From Kiritimatiellia bacterium (lineage in GTDB: Bacteria; Verrucomicrobiota; Kiritimatiellia; SLAD01): DNA of 17,953 bases. A program made the position numbers and the translations under genes. Shown one piece after another: positions 1 to 6,587 of this stretch. Every line of letters starts with the position of its first letter. Within the stretch, counting starts at the first letter, position 1. The notes beneath the pieces are model-generated. The model did no database searches. It was given only the letters and a program-made list of their open reading frames with translations, and was not told the DNA's origin. Where the stretch lies: the NCBI GenBank assembly GCA_007128275.1, contig SKXR01000181.1:1-17953 (forward strand). Direction: 5' to 3'.

Positions 1-2639
1 AGCAGGCCGCCTATGCGTCCGGCTGTCGTAGCGGCATCCAGCGCACCGCCCGCGCGCCCGCGCCGGAAGGCGCGTACCACGGCATCGGCGGCTGTGACGG
101 AGAACCGGCCGGTCAGGGCATCGGCAAGCCGTTCGGGAGAGGCGGCTTCCGACTGTACCTCTCCGGACAGCGAAACAATCGCATCGGCCACCGGCTGGGT
201 GTCCGGATCCATATCGCGCAGGAAAGCGCCCACATCAAAATCGCGGACCGTAAGATCGGCCTCCAGACGATACGGTTTTGCCCGGTTGTCGGGACGGAAG
301 CGCAGCCCCCCCTTGGCTTGTGTGGTGCTCTCGTCTATGCGGGCCTCGAATGTTTTCAGCAAGGCGGCATACTCATCCACCTGCGCCCGCAGCACGATGT
401 CCCGTACGATCATATCCCCGGGAAGCACCAATTCCTGGATGTCCAGCTCGACATCCGCTTGGAGCCCGGCCCATAGCGGTTTCGGTTCGGGCTCCGCGGG
501 AGAGGGTTTCTCTTCCTTTTCCACTTTCTCTTCTACCTCGGTGTCCGGCGCACTCTCTACTTCCGGTCGCGGTTCTTCTTCCGCGACATCCCTTTCCGGG
601 GGTGTGAAATCAGGATTCTGAAAGGCTTCGGCAAGCACCAGCAGTTGGTCCATCACCACCTTCGCACCGCTTCCTTTTGCCTCCACGCGAAGCAACTCGT
701 CTTCCACCCATAATTCAAGGGCAAGAAGAAGATCGGTAGCCATATCTCCCGTCCGCAGGGTCAATGGCGTTGTCGCACGAATATGGGCCATTTCCTCCAT
801 GAGCACGTCCGCCTTCAAGGCGAATTGGTCCAGGCGCCGGTCATCGAGCAACAGCAGATCGGTGAATTGCAGATCGAGATCGGTGCGAAGCGCAGTGGGT
901 GTTCCGGAAGCTTTGACGGTTCCCTGTAAGCGGCCCTCCGCCAGATTGCGAAACGCCTCGGCGGCGGGCTGGGCCAGAAGAGCGGGGAGATCAATATCCA
1001 TATCGGCAAAGAGATCCAGTGTGGGGTCGTCCGCCAGATCTTCTATCGAGCCTTTCACATTAATGTTCAGGAGGCGAAGATCAGCCTGGTTCAACGTAAG
1101 GGCCAACTGATCGATCGCGAGGGTGTTCCCGACATATTCGGCTGAAACCAAAAGCGCTAGCGTGAGGTCCTCGATCACCTGTTCTCCGTTTTGTGCGAGA
1201 AAGAGGTTGTCCACCTTGAGTGCACGGACGGTGGCCACGCGTAAGGCGTCACCGTCCACGGATAGGAGCAGTTCCCCGGTGAAATCCGCCAGAGCGAGCT
1301 GGATGTCGGGAAGATTCGCGTTGACGAGGTCCACAGGAATGCCGTTCAGGGTAAGACGGGCGAGGGGCGCTTCGGGGTTCGGGACCACGGCCGCGTTCCG
1401 GGTGAGATCAAATGCGAAGGATTGTTCGGCGCGCAGGGCCATCAACAAGGTATCGGCGGGCGCGGACAGTTCGACACGGAGCGCATCGACCTCAATCAGC
1501 GTCGCGCTGCCCGAGACGTCAAAGGCCGCTTCCAACAGGACGGTTGGCACCGTGGCCAGTTCGGGTTGGAACAGGTCAAGGCGATCCGCTCGAATCGTGC
1601 ATTCGCCCTGCATGACGGCACTTTCCGCGGACGGATCGAAGACGAACGTCCCGGTCGAATCCAGCATGGCCCACGCTCCTTGCAAGAAGGGATCCACGAG
1701 GGCTGCAGCCGCGCGCGTATCTGCTTGCAACGTCCATGCACCGGACAGGGTCTTCTCCTCATATGTGTAGGTGGCCGTGATATGGGCCAGCTCCAGCGGA
1801 CTGGCGGATTCGGGATCGAGGGTGAGGGTTAATGTGTAGTCCTCGGCGGAGTTGTCCGTTGGTTGTCGAATACCGAGGTGCAGCGCGAGCGGCACGGTTT
1901 CGTAGGTTTCATTGGCCAGTACGTCCGCGTTGATGCGCGCATCGATCCGGATCCCTTTGATGATCCCTTCAGGCGATATCGAAAGGCTGAGTGTCTTGTT
2001 CAGAGCCGCCCGACTGAGTGGCGCGTCCTCGCTGATATCCGTGTAGGTTAGCGACAGGTTCAGTTCCGGGTCTGTCTCAGCCCGGATGTCGTCACCCGAC
2101 AGGGTTACGATCACCGTTTGATGTCCGCCGGGTAAAAGAATTTCTGCATTCGCTTTCAAGCGATCAATCGAGAGGGGCGGCCACGGAAGGTCGTCGCGAA
2201 AGAGGCCCTCGAACGGAGTGGGCGGTTCGACCGGTTCCGGCACGGGTTTCTCGATCGGGGGGCGGGGCGGCCTCGGAGGCCTTGGCTCCGGCGGGATTTC
2301 GGGTGTCGGTTCCTCTTCCCATTGTGTCAGGTCAATATGCAAGTTGGCCATCGTCAGCTCCCCGAAATGGAGGTGCCGCCGGCGTAGCGTTTGGAGAAGG
2401 GAGAAGTCGCCGTGGACATTTTCCAGTTGCACAAGCAGACCGTTCTCTTCAAAGCGAACGCCTTCGACGACGATCCCTCCCAGCCCGACATGGACTTTCT
2501 CCAAGGTCAGGCCTTCCGGGGCAAAGCGCTGTACAATGTTCTTTTGCAGGCCGGCGCTGCTCAGGATGACAAGGACCAGGCCAATGACCAGCAGGAACAC
2601 GACAACGACAGTGATTAGAAGGAATTTTAATGCTTTCAT
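1..2639 (-). CDS. AsmA-like inner-membrane-anchored protein (partial, C-terminus beyond window)
   Basis: An uninterrupted minus-strand frame runs from the ATG at 2639 to the left edge: 879 codons, no stop (checked codon by codon), and an in-frame stop shortly upstream of the ATG. Residues 4-27 are one hydrophobic helix (KFLLITVVVVFLLVIGLVLV), which fits an N-terminal inner-membrane anchor with the rest in the periplasm. The body is long alternating beta-strand sequence with many short Asp/Leu-rich strands, as in AsmA/TamB-type proteins. These are known as bridge-like lipid-transport or outer-membrane-homeostasis proteins. The last visible part (LTGRFSVTAADAVVRAF, then a Gly/Ala-rich stretch) resembles the conserved AsmA C-terminal domain, so the end is probably not far outside. 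Two low-complexity linkers stand out: a Pro/Arg-rich one at about residues 113-145 and a Glu/Pro-rich one at about 680-718. No clear Shine-Dalgarno precedes the ATG. The family call rests on overall pattern, not on a catalytic motif; the exact subfamily is unknown. Confidence 0.75.
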   Translation of the reverse strand, partial: MKALKFLLITVVVVFLLVIGLVLVILSSAGLQKNIVQRFAPEGLTLEKVHVGLGGIVVEGVRFEENGLLVQLENVHGDFSLLQTLRRRHLHFGELTMANLHIDLTQWEEEPTPEIPPEPRPPRPPRPPIEKPVPEPVEPPTPFEGLFRDDLPWPPLSIDRLKANAEILLPGGHQTVIVTLSGDDIRAETDPELNLSLTYTDISEDAPLSRAALNKTLSLSISPEGIIKGIRIDARINADVLANETYETVPLALHLGIRQPTDNSAEDYTLTLTLDPESASPLELAHITATYTYEEKTLSGAWTLQADTRAAAALVDPFLQGAWAMLDSTGTFVFDPSAESAVMQGECTIRADRLDLFQPELATVPTVLLEAAFDVSGSATLIEVDALRVELSAPADTLLMALRAEQSFAFDLTRNAAVVPNPEAPLARLTLNGIPVDLVNANLPDIQLALADFTGELLLSVDGDALRVATVRALKVDNLFLAQNGEQVIEDLTLALLVSAEYVGNTLAIDQLALTLNQADLRLLNINVKGSIEDLADDPTLDLFADMDIDLPALLAQPAAEAFRNLAEGRLQGTVKASGTPTALRTDLDLQFTDLLLLDDRRLDQFALKADVLMEEMAHIRATTPLTLRTGDMATDLLLALELWVEDELLRVEAKGSGAKVVMDQLLVLAEAFQNPDFTPPERDVAEEEPRPEVESAPDTEVEEKVEKEEKPSPAEPEPKPLWAGLQADVELDIQELVLPGDMIVRDIVLRAQVDEYAALLKTFEARIDESTTQAKGGLRFRPDNRAKPYRLEADLTVRDFDVGAFLRDMDPDTQPVADAIVSLSGEVQSEAASPERLADALTGRFSVTAADAVVRAFRRGRAGGALDAATTAGRIGGL

Positions 2640-2759
2640 ATGCGCTCGCAGGACTGATGGTTACACTCAGAAATTCAACGACGAAGGTCTTGTGACATAC
2701 CCGATCGAAAAAAGACAGCCAATTGCGCGTGTCCGGCCTGGTTGCAAGCCGGGACGCCT

Positions 2760-2788
2760 ATTATACCGATCTCCAATACTTATCGGCA
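2760..2788 (-). promoter_or_regulatory. Candidate promoter of the AsmA-like gene
   Basis: A perfect minus-strand -10 hexamer TATAAT lies at 2765-2760, about 120 bases upstream of the ATG at 2639. The -35 region at 17-base spacing (TGCCGA, 2788-2783) is poor, so this rests on the -10 box alone. Predicted transcription would start near 2753 and leave a leader of about 113 bases, in which I see no recognised riboswitch. Confidence 0.35.
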
Positions 2789-2884
2789 CATCATCAACCC
2801 ACCCCTGTTTTCCATCCCAGGGTCAATACGTTCACCAACCTAACTCCGCATGCATGAACCCGTTTCGAAAGAACCAGTCAGCTT

Positions 2885-2983
2885 GGAGGGGCGAGTTATA
2901 CGAGCCCGTGATGTCGCGTTGAATAGAAATGGAGGCGGTGCGGACTCCATTCACGTTCCCGGCGTCGCATAGCTCCGCCCTCC
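2885..2983. repeat. Imperfect palindromic intergenic element (about 100 bp)
   Basis: The outer arms are GGAGGGGCGAG (2885-2895) and CTCCGCCCTCC (2973-2983), which match as inverted repeats at 9 of 11 positions. A second arm, GGAGGCGG (2931-2938), can pair with CCGCCCTCC (2975-2983) with one bulge. The segment is thus built of GGAGG...CCTCC-type modules, a style typical of dispersed palindromic intergenic repeats. Only this copy is in the window, so 'dispersed repeat' is inference. It could instead be a factor-binding site or a structured 3' end of the mscS transcript. Confidence 0.4.
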
Positions 2984-3112
2984 AGAAAGAGGGTAACCAC
3001 CACTTTTTCAATGCGATGCAGAGAACGGAATGACCCTGTTTCCGCACTCCCTCTCCTTTGGGGGGACGGCGATGGCCGCGTTTAGCCTCACAGATTTTGT
3101 TGTTTGGTATAA

Positions 3113-4021
3113 TCATTCCGTTTTGAGCTTCTCCAATATCTGTAGCTCGAACGGCTTGCTCTTCTCGCCGAAATAGACCGTTTGATGGGGGAAGGGGATC
3201 TCGATACCGTTTTCATCGAAGGCTTGTTTGATTCGGCGCAGATATTCCCGGCCCACTTCCCATTGCCGGATCGGCCGTGTCTTGATTCGCCCCTTAATCA
3301 CCACGGCGGAAGTGTCAAACTTGTCCACACCGAATATTTCCGGCTCTCCGAGCATGAGTGCTCCGAAATACTCGTCGGCCTTCAAGGCCGTCCCCACGTC
3401 TTTCATGATCGCAGTCACTTCATCCGTGTTCTCTTTATAGGCCACCCCGATATCGAAGACGTAGGCGGACCATTCGCGGGTCATGTTGCTTATTGAAGTG
3501 ATCGCGCCATTCGGAAAAACATGGACGATGCCGCCGAGATCCCGTAGCACCACCGTCCGGAAATTAATGCGCTCCACCAGTCCGCCGGTTCCATTGATGA
3601 TAGCCACATCATTGATCCGGACCTGATTTTCCAGAATGATGAAGAACCCCGAGATCACGTCGCGGACCAGATTTTGTGCGCCAAACCCGACGGCGAGGCC
3701 GAGGATACCGGCACTGGCCAGGATGGGAGTGACATCAATGCCCACCTCGCGCAACACGATGAGACCGACCGTCAGCCATAACAGGATATAGACGCCTTGC
3801 CGGATCAGACGTATGAGGGTTTCAACGCGCTTAACGGATTCGTTGGGAGGTTCGCCTTCTCGCTGGCTGTCGCGCAATAAACGCTTTTCCATCCGTACGA
3901 GAAACTGGCGGATTCCCAACATCAGTCCCCACGCCAGCGCAAAGATAAACAGCAGCTTTAACGAGGTCAGAATGATGCTTTCCCACCCGATGGTTGAGAT
4001 ATATTCCTGTACTATGTCCAT
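3113..4021 (-). CDS. MscS-family small-conductance mechanosensitive channel
   Basis: A 302-residue protein of usual MscS length. Three membrane segments are visible: about residues 16-40, 75-91 and the pore-lining TM3 at about 98-130 (ASAGILGLAVGFGAQNLVRD), whose Gly/Ala-rich packing face and following GAQNLVRD kink are the family signature. The cytoplasmic beta domain follows (about 133-175, ending in VHVFPNGAI), then an alpha/beta cage domain to the C-terminus (IPFPHQTVYF near the end). MscS channels open under membrane tension and release small solutes on hypo-osmotic shock, so the product acts in the inner membrane. The ATG at 4021 has a good Shine-Dalgarno (AAGGA, 4032-4028) six bases upstream. 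The gene is divergent from the FMN reductase gene. I cannot separate the MscS, YnaI or YkuT-like subgroups, so no symbol is given. Confidence 0.93.
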   Translation of the reverse strand: MDIVQEYISTIGWESIILTSLKLLFIFALAWGLMLGIRQFLVRMEKRLLRDSQREGEPPNESVKRVETLIRLIRQGVYILLWLTVGLIVLREVGIDVTPILASAGILGLAVGFGAQNLVRDVISGFFIILENQVRINDVAIINGTGGLVERINFRTVVLRDLGGIVHVFPNGAITSISNMTREWSAYVFDIGVAYKENTDEVTAIMKDVGTALKADEYFGALMLGEPEIFGVDKFDTSAVVIKGRIKTRPIRQWEVGREYLRRIKQAFDENGIEIPFPHQTVYFGEKSKPFELQILEKLKTE

Positions 4022-4027
4022 TGGTAT

Positions 4028-4070
4028 TCCTTTGTTTTCGCCATTCTACGGGGATGTGTAGACAGTGCAA
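4028..4070 (-). promoter_or_regulatory. Promoter and RBS of the MscS-family gene
   Basis: On the minus strand, TTGCAC (4070-4065) and TAGAAT (4048-4043) stand 16 bases apart, a fair sigma-70-type pair whose -10 matches consensus at five of six bases. Transcription would start near 4036, giving a leader of about 15 bases that contains the AAGGA ribosome site (4032-4028). Confidence 0.45.
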
Positions 4071-4080
4071 GTGGATATAC

Positions 4081-4091
4081 GTCGATTCGAC
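4081..4091. promoter_or_regulatory. Short perfect palindrome between divergent promoters
   Basis: GTCGATTCGAC is a 5-bp inverted repeat around a single T. It sits between the candidate mscS promoter and the candidate FMN reductase promoter, where a shared operator would be placed. Eleven bases is short enough to occur by chance. Confidence 0.2.
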
Positions 4092-4096
4092 CCCGC

Positions 4097-4151
4097 TTGA
4101 CTTTGAGTACACATGAAGAACTATGTTACACGAGCATGAAATGGAAAGGAG
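4097..4151 (+). promoter_or_regulatory. Weak promoter candidate and RBS of the FMN reductase gene
   Basis: TTGACT (4097-4102) is a strong -35 match, but the best -10 (TATGTT, 4122-4127) lies at a long 19-base spacing, so the promoter is tentative. The ribosome site AAGGAG (4146-4151) is strong and stands six bases before the ATG at 4158, fixing the start. Confidence 0.4.
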
Positions 4152-4157
4152 CCTGTT

Positions 4158-4730
4158 ATGTCGGACAAGAAACTGAAGGTGGCCGTGATTATTGCCAGTA
4201 CGCGGGAAGGGCGCTTTGCGCCTACCGTGGCAAACTGGTTTGTCTCGTTGATTCGTGCGAGAACGGATTATGAAGTGGATGTGATCGACTTGGACGACGT
4301 CCGCTTGCCGGATCGCCTGACCAATGAGCCGCCGAAAGCCGTATCGGATGTGACCCCGCGTCTGGCGGAAGCCGAGGCCTTTGTGGTCATTACGCCCGAG
4401 TACAATCACAGTTTCCCCGCTTCGCTGAAAACGCTCATTGACTGGCATTCGGAGGAATGGCAAGCCAAGCCCGTGGCCTTTGTTTCGTATGGCGGCCAGG
4501 GTGGCGGTCTCCGAGCGGTGGAGCACCTGCGCCATGTCTTTACGGAACTGCACGCCCTCACGACGCGCAATGGGCTCAGCTTTCATAACGCGTGGGATCG
4601 ATTTGACGACGATGGCCGGCCGCGGGACCGGGAAGGTGTGGAGAAAGCGGCGGGCGTGATGCTGGACCAATTGGCTTGGTGGGGCCTCGCCGTTCGAGAA
4701 GCCCAAGCTCGCAGACCTTACAATCCTTGA
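4158..4730 (+). CDS. NADPH-dependent FMN reductase family flavoprotein
   Basis: A 190-residue flavodoxin-fold protein of typical family length. The FMN-phosphate loop is ASTREGRFAPTVANW (about residues 13-27). The second flavin-contacting loop is TPEYNHSFPASLKTLIDW (79-96), and a glycine-rich loop, YGGQGGGLRA, lies at 111-120. These are the three hallmark loops of the FMN reductase (PF03358) family. Members use NAD(P)H to reduce FMN, or act as quinone, azo or chromate reductases in the cytosol. The physiological substrate cannot be read from the sequence. The start is set by an AAGGAG six bases upstream. It is transcribed away from the mscS gene and is followed by the lytic transglycosylase gene after 127 bases, with a separate promoter candidate for that gene, so it is probably a single-gene unit. 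Confidence 0.92.
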   Translation: MSDKKLKVAVIIASTREGRFAPTVANWFVSLIRARTDYEVDVIDLDDVRLPDRLTNEPPKAVSDVTPRLAEAEAFVVITPEYNHSFPASLKTLIDWHSEEWQAKPVAFVSYGGQGGGLRAVEHLRHVFTELHALTTRNGLSFHNAWDRFDDDGRPRDREGVEKAAGVMLDQLAWWGLAVREAQARRPYNP

Positions 4731-4751
4731 CAGAATAACGCCTGTGGAATG

Positions 4752-4775
4752 GCGGAATTATCAAGGAATTGCCGC
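4752..4775 (+). terminator. Possible weak terminator hairpin after the FMN reductase gene
   Basis: GCGGAATT (4752-4759) can pair with AATT-G-CCGC (4767-4775), one base bulged, around a 7-base loop. Only a poor T-run (TTGTTAT) follows, so intrinsic termination would be inefficient. Confidence 0.25.
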
Positions 4776-4802
4776 TTGTTATCGATTTATGGTGACGAGG
4801 CC

Positions 4803-4832
4803 TTTACCCGGGGTCCGCTTGTGCCTTATAGT
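4803..4832 (+). promoter_or_regulatory. Candidate promoter of the lytic transglycosylase gene
   Basis: TTTACC (4803-4808) and TATAGT (4827-4832) are 18 bases apart and match consensus at four and five of six positions. Transcription would start near 4839, downstream of the earlier in-frame ATG codons (4744, 4789) but just before the ATG at 4858. This is the main reason for choosing the later start. Confidence 0.4.
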
Positions 4833-4857
4833 TAGCACTGCCGTCGGGAAATTTACC

Positions 4858-5517
4858 ATGCCGAAATCTTTCAGGACATTCATAACCGTTCATTGGCGTC
4901 TGCCTGTTCTCATGCTGGTGGGGCTCGCCTTGTTTATGCAGTCGGCTGTGTTATTGAAAAATCTGTCGTTGCGAAAGAATCCGAGTGTGTGGACCGAAGT
5001 GGAGTTGCTCGCACAGAAGGCCCATGACGGTCGAACCGCGATGCTGTCTCCGCACGAAATTGCCGATCTCCTGGTGGAATGCATCATACAGATAGAATCC
5101 GGCGGAAATCCCGGCTTGGTCGGCACCGTCGGTGAGCGGGGCCTCATGCAGGTGCGGTCCGAAACGTGGGCGGAGGTGACGACGCGGCAATACGGTGCGC
5201 CACTTTCGTTTGATCTCGCCTTTGATCCCGAGGTCAACGAGGCCGTGGGGCGTCTTTATCTGGATTATCTGCAAGTCTTTTTGCATCAGCACAGGGAACA
5301 CTGGCAGGCCGATGAACGGGCTTTGTTGCTGGCCAGTTACAACGCGGGGCCCGGACGTGTACAGCGCGCCGATTTTGACCTGAAGAAGCTCCCGGCGATC
5401 GCGCAGGATTACGTAAAGCGCGGGGTCGACCTGCATGATCATCTCCTGGCCGAGCAGGCGAGCTATGTACGCCACATGCTGGTGAGTTACTTCGCGACCG
5501 CGCCGACGGACGGGTAG
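4858..5517 (+). CDS. Membrane-anchored SLT-type lytic transglycosylase
   Basis: From the ATG at 4858 this is a 219-residue protein. A short basic N-terminus leads into one hydrophobic segment (about residues 15-33, LPVLMLVGLALFMQSAVLL), fitting a signal anchor into the periplasm. The rest is a transglycosylase SLT (PF01464) domain: catalytic Glu80 in IIQIESGGNP, GERGLMQV at about 92-99, and the substrate-groove motif ASYNAGPGRV near 159. Such enzymes cleave the MurNAc-GlcNAc bond of peptidoglycan with formation of a 1,6-anhydro ring, for wall turnover or for inserting envelope machines. The same frame is open back to an ATG at 4744 (257 residues). The added residues would put a second, irregular segment before the anchor and would start upstream of the candidate promoter, so I prefer 4858. 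The ribosome site there is weak (CGGGA). It has no partner gene of a secretion system nearby. Its stop lies six bases from the stop of the convergent gene. Confidence 0.88.
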   Translation: MPKSFRTFITVHWRLPVLMLVGLALFMQSAVLLKNLSLRKNPSVWTEVELLAQKAHDGRTAMLSPHEIADLLVECIIQIESGGNPGLVGTVGERGLMQVRSETWAEVTTRQYGAPLSFDLAFDPEVNEAVGRLYLDYLQVFLHQHREHWQADERALLLASYNAGPGRVQRADFDLKKLPAIAQDYVKRGVDLHDHLLAEQASYVRHMLVSYFATAPTDG

Positions 5518-5523
5518 TCACGT

Positions 5524-6519
5524 TCACCGCGGATCGACGTTGCCGAAGAGCACTTCCAGTTTCAGTGTGAGAATCGGCGTCAATTCAAAATCGTTTCGAC
5601 GCGGAAACGAAAGTCCGGGCGCCACTTCGAAGAACATCCAGTCCCGGTGGCTGCGTTGCCGCCATCGAAAGGTGGCTTCGTATTTATCCACTTTGGCCGT
5701 GGGCCGGGTGTGTCCCTGCACATCGAGATCAAACCCGACCATGGTGTCGGACGACATGAAATGGAAGACCGTAAAGGTCTGGCGCAGATCCACGCCTTCA
5801 CTGACTTCCGACCATGTCGCGGAAGGGCTTGCGCGAAAGAAATGAACGTCGTCAAGCCAGCGATCAAAGTCGATGGTGGTCCGTTCTCCAAAGCCACGAT
5901 CCTCGAACCAGAAGAACAACTGTGTGAAGCGTACCGCCCAGTGATCAAAGGTCAATGTACGCCGTCCGCGGACCCGTGCGAAAGGCACCGGTCCTCCGCG
6001 CCAGCGCAGACCCCCGTCGACGCTTACGCGGCTCCGGCGCGTTTCGCGGGTGACATAGCGAACACCGGTGAAAAGGCTCTTGTCGTCTTCCGAAACCTCG
6101 GATGTTTCCCGTAGTTCGTCCTTAATATCGCGCTCGCGACCGTCCGTATCGACGAATAGTTGCAGGCGCTCCTGAAGATAGGGCATGACCAGACGTCCTT
6201 TCAGGCTGACCCGCATGGTCAGGTTCTTGCCGTCCTCGTACCGGACCGAGCTGGTCATGCGCAGTTGCGTCTTATCACTTTCCTCGAGGATGCGGTCATC
6301 GGCGAAGAATTGGTCGATGCGATTGGCCATACGCAGCACCCCTTTGGAAATGGTTTCGTGGTAGTAATCCACTTCTTCCGCGAGGGTCAGATCATGGCGG
6401 ACGTAGCGGTCGCCCTGTGCCTGAGCGGCAACAGCCAGGAAGAGCAGGCCAAGGACCGCGAGCAAGCCCCCTTGAGCGGGGGACACAAGGGGGTGAAGAT
6501 GAGTGGAGCTGCGGTGCAT
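5524..6519 (-). CDS. Exported protein of unknown function, probable outer-membrane beta-barrel
   Basis: A 331-residue protein with a signal peptide: hydrophobic core GGLLAVLGLLFLAVAAQA (about residues 17-34), likely cleaved after AQA. Residues 37-90 are predicted helical and acidic (LAEEVDYYHETISKGVLRMANRIDQFF). The rest is dominated by alternating polar/aromatic strands rich in Arg, Phe and Trp (VRYVTRETRRSRVSVDGGLRW; FTQLFFWFEDRGF; ATFRWRQRSHRDWMFFEVAPG), which suggests an outer-membrane barrel. I do not recognise the family and give no function. The last residues (LEVLFGNVDPR) do not end in the classical terminal aromatic, a mild argument against a canonical porin. No Shine-Dalgarno precedes the ATG, and an 8-bp palindrome lies within the first 18 codons, so the true start may be GTG at residue 12 or elsewhere. 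It lies 68 bases downstream of the Nudix gene and is convergent with the transglycosylase gene. Confidence 0.7.
   Translation of the reverse strand: MHRSSTHLHPLVSPAQGGLLAVLGLLFLAVAAQAQGDRYVRHDLTLAEEVDYYHETISKGVLRMANRIDQFFADDRILEESDKTQLRMTSSVRYEDGKNLTMRVSLKGRLVMPYLQERLQLFVDTDGRERDIKDELRETSEVSEDDKSLFTGVRYVTRETRRSRVSVDGGLRWRGGPVPFARVRGRRTLTFDHWAVRFTQLFFWFEDRGFGERTTIDFDRWLDDVHFFRASPSATWSEVSEGVDLRQTFTVFHFMSSDTMVGFDLDVQGHTRPTAKVDKYEATFRWRQRSHRDWMFFEVAPGLSFPRRNDFELTPILTLKLEVLFGNVDPR
6467..6493. repeat. 8-bp-stem palindrome inside the signal-peptide codons of the exported protein
   Basis: CCCCCTTG (6467-6474) and CAAGGGGG (6486-6493) form a perfect 8-bp inverted repeat with an 11-base loop. It falls over codons 9-18 of the exported protein, just before the hydrophobic signal core. 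A stem this GC-rich near the start codon could hold down translation, or could be a copy of an intergenic palindrome that has become part of the gene. Confidence 0.55.
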
Positions 6520-6540
6520 GGATATGGAGATAAATACCCC

Positions 6541-6570
6541 TATATATCAGCCGCAACGAGCGCGGGGCAA
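6541..6570 (-). promoter_or_regulatory. Weak promoter candidate for the exported-protein gene
   Basis: On the minus strand TTGCCC (6570-6565) and TATATA (6546-6541) are 18 bases apart. Transcription would begin near 6534, leaving about 15 bases before the ATG. The -35 half overlaps the hairpin after the Nudix gene, so the two readings partly compete. Confidence 0.3.
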
Positions 6571-6576
6571 GCCCGC
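6562..6576 (-). terminator. Hairpin just after the Nudix stop codon
   Basis: GCGGG (6576-6572 on the minus strand) pairs with CCCGC (6566-6562) around a 5-base loop, 11 bases past the Nudix TAG. There is no T-run after it, so it is more likely a weak or factor-dependent end, or an attenuating structure, than a strong terminator. Confidence 0.25.
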
Positions 6577-6587
6577 AGTAGAGGAGG

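Larger units (their letters stand above)
2640..3112. other. Intergenic region between the AsmA-like and mscS genes
   Basis: These 473 bases lie between the start of the AsmA-like gene and the stop of mscS (both minus strand). A 94-codon minus-strand frame begins inside the mscS stop (ATGA overlap at 3116), but its translation has no recognisable domain and its second half crosses the palindromic element at 2885-2983. I do not call it a gene. The region otherwise holds the AsmA promoter candidate and one wide inverted repeat (3024-3033 with 3113-3122). No terminator with a T-run follows mscS. Confidence 0.6.

Noticed and set aside
2218..2922. Open plus-strand frame of 234 codons with a Gly-rich N-terminus
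   Set aside because: Its glycine-rich part is the complement of the Pro/Arg linker of the AsmA-like gene, and it then runs into intergenic DNA.
2832..3116. 94-codon minus-strand frame overlapping the mscS stop by ATGA
   Set aside because: The overlap looks like translational coupling, but the translation is irregular, crosses the palindromic element and has no domain; no evidence of coding.
3831..4706. Open minus-strand frame of 291 codons across mscS and the FMN reductase gene
   Set aside because: It overlaps the 5' ends of two well-supported genes and the intergenic promoters, and its translation shows no family or hydrophobic pattern.
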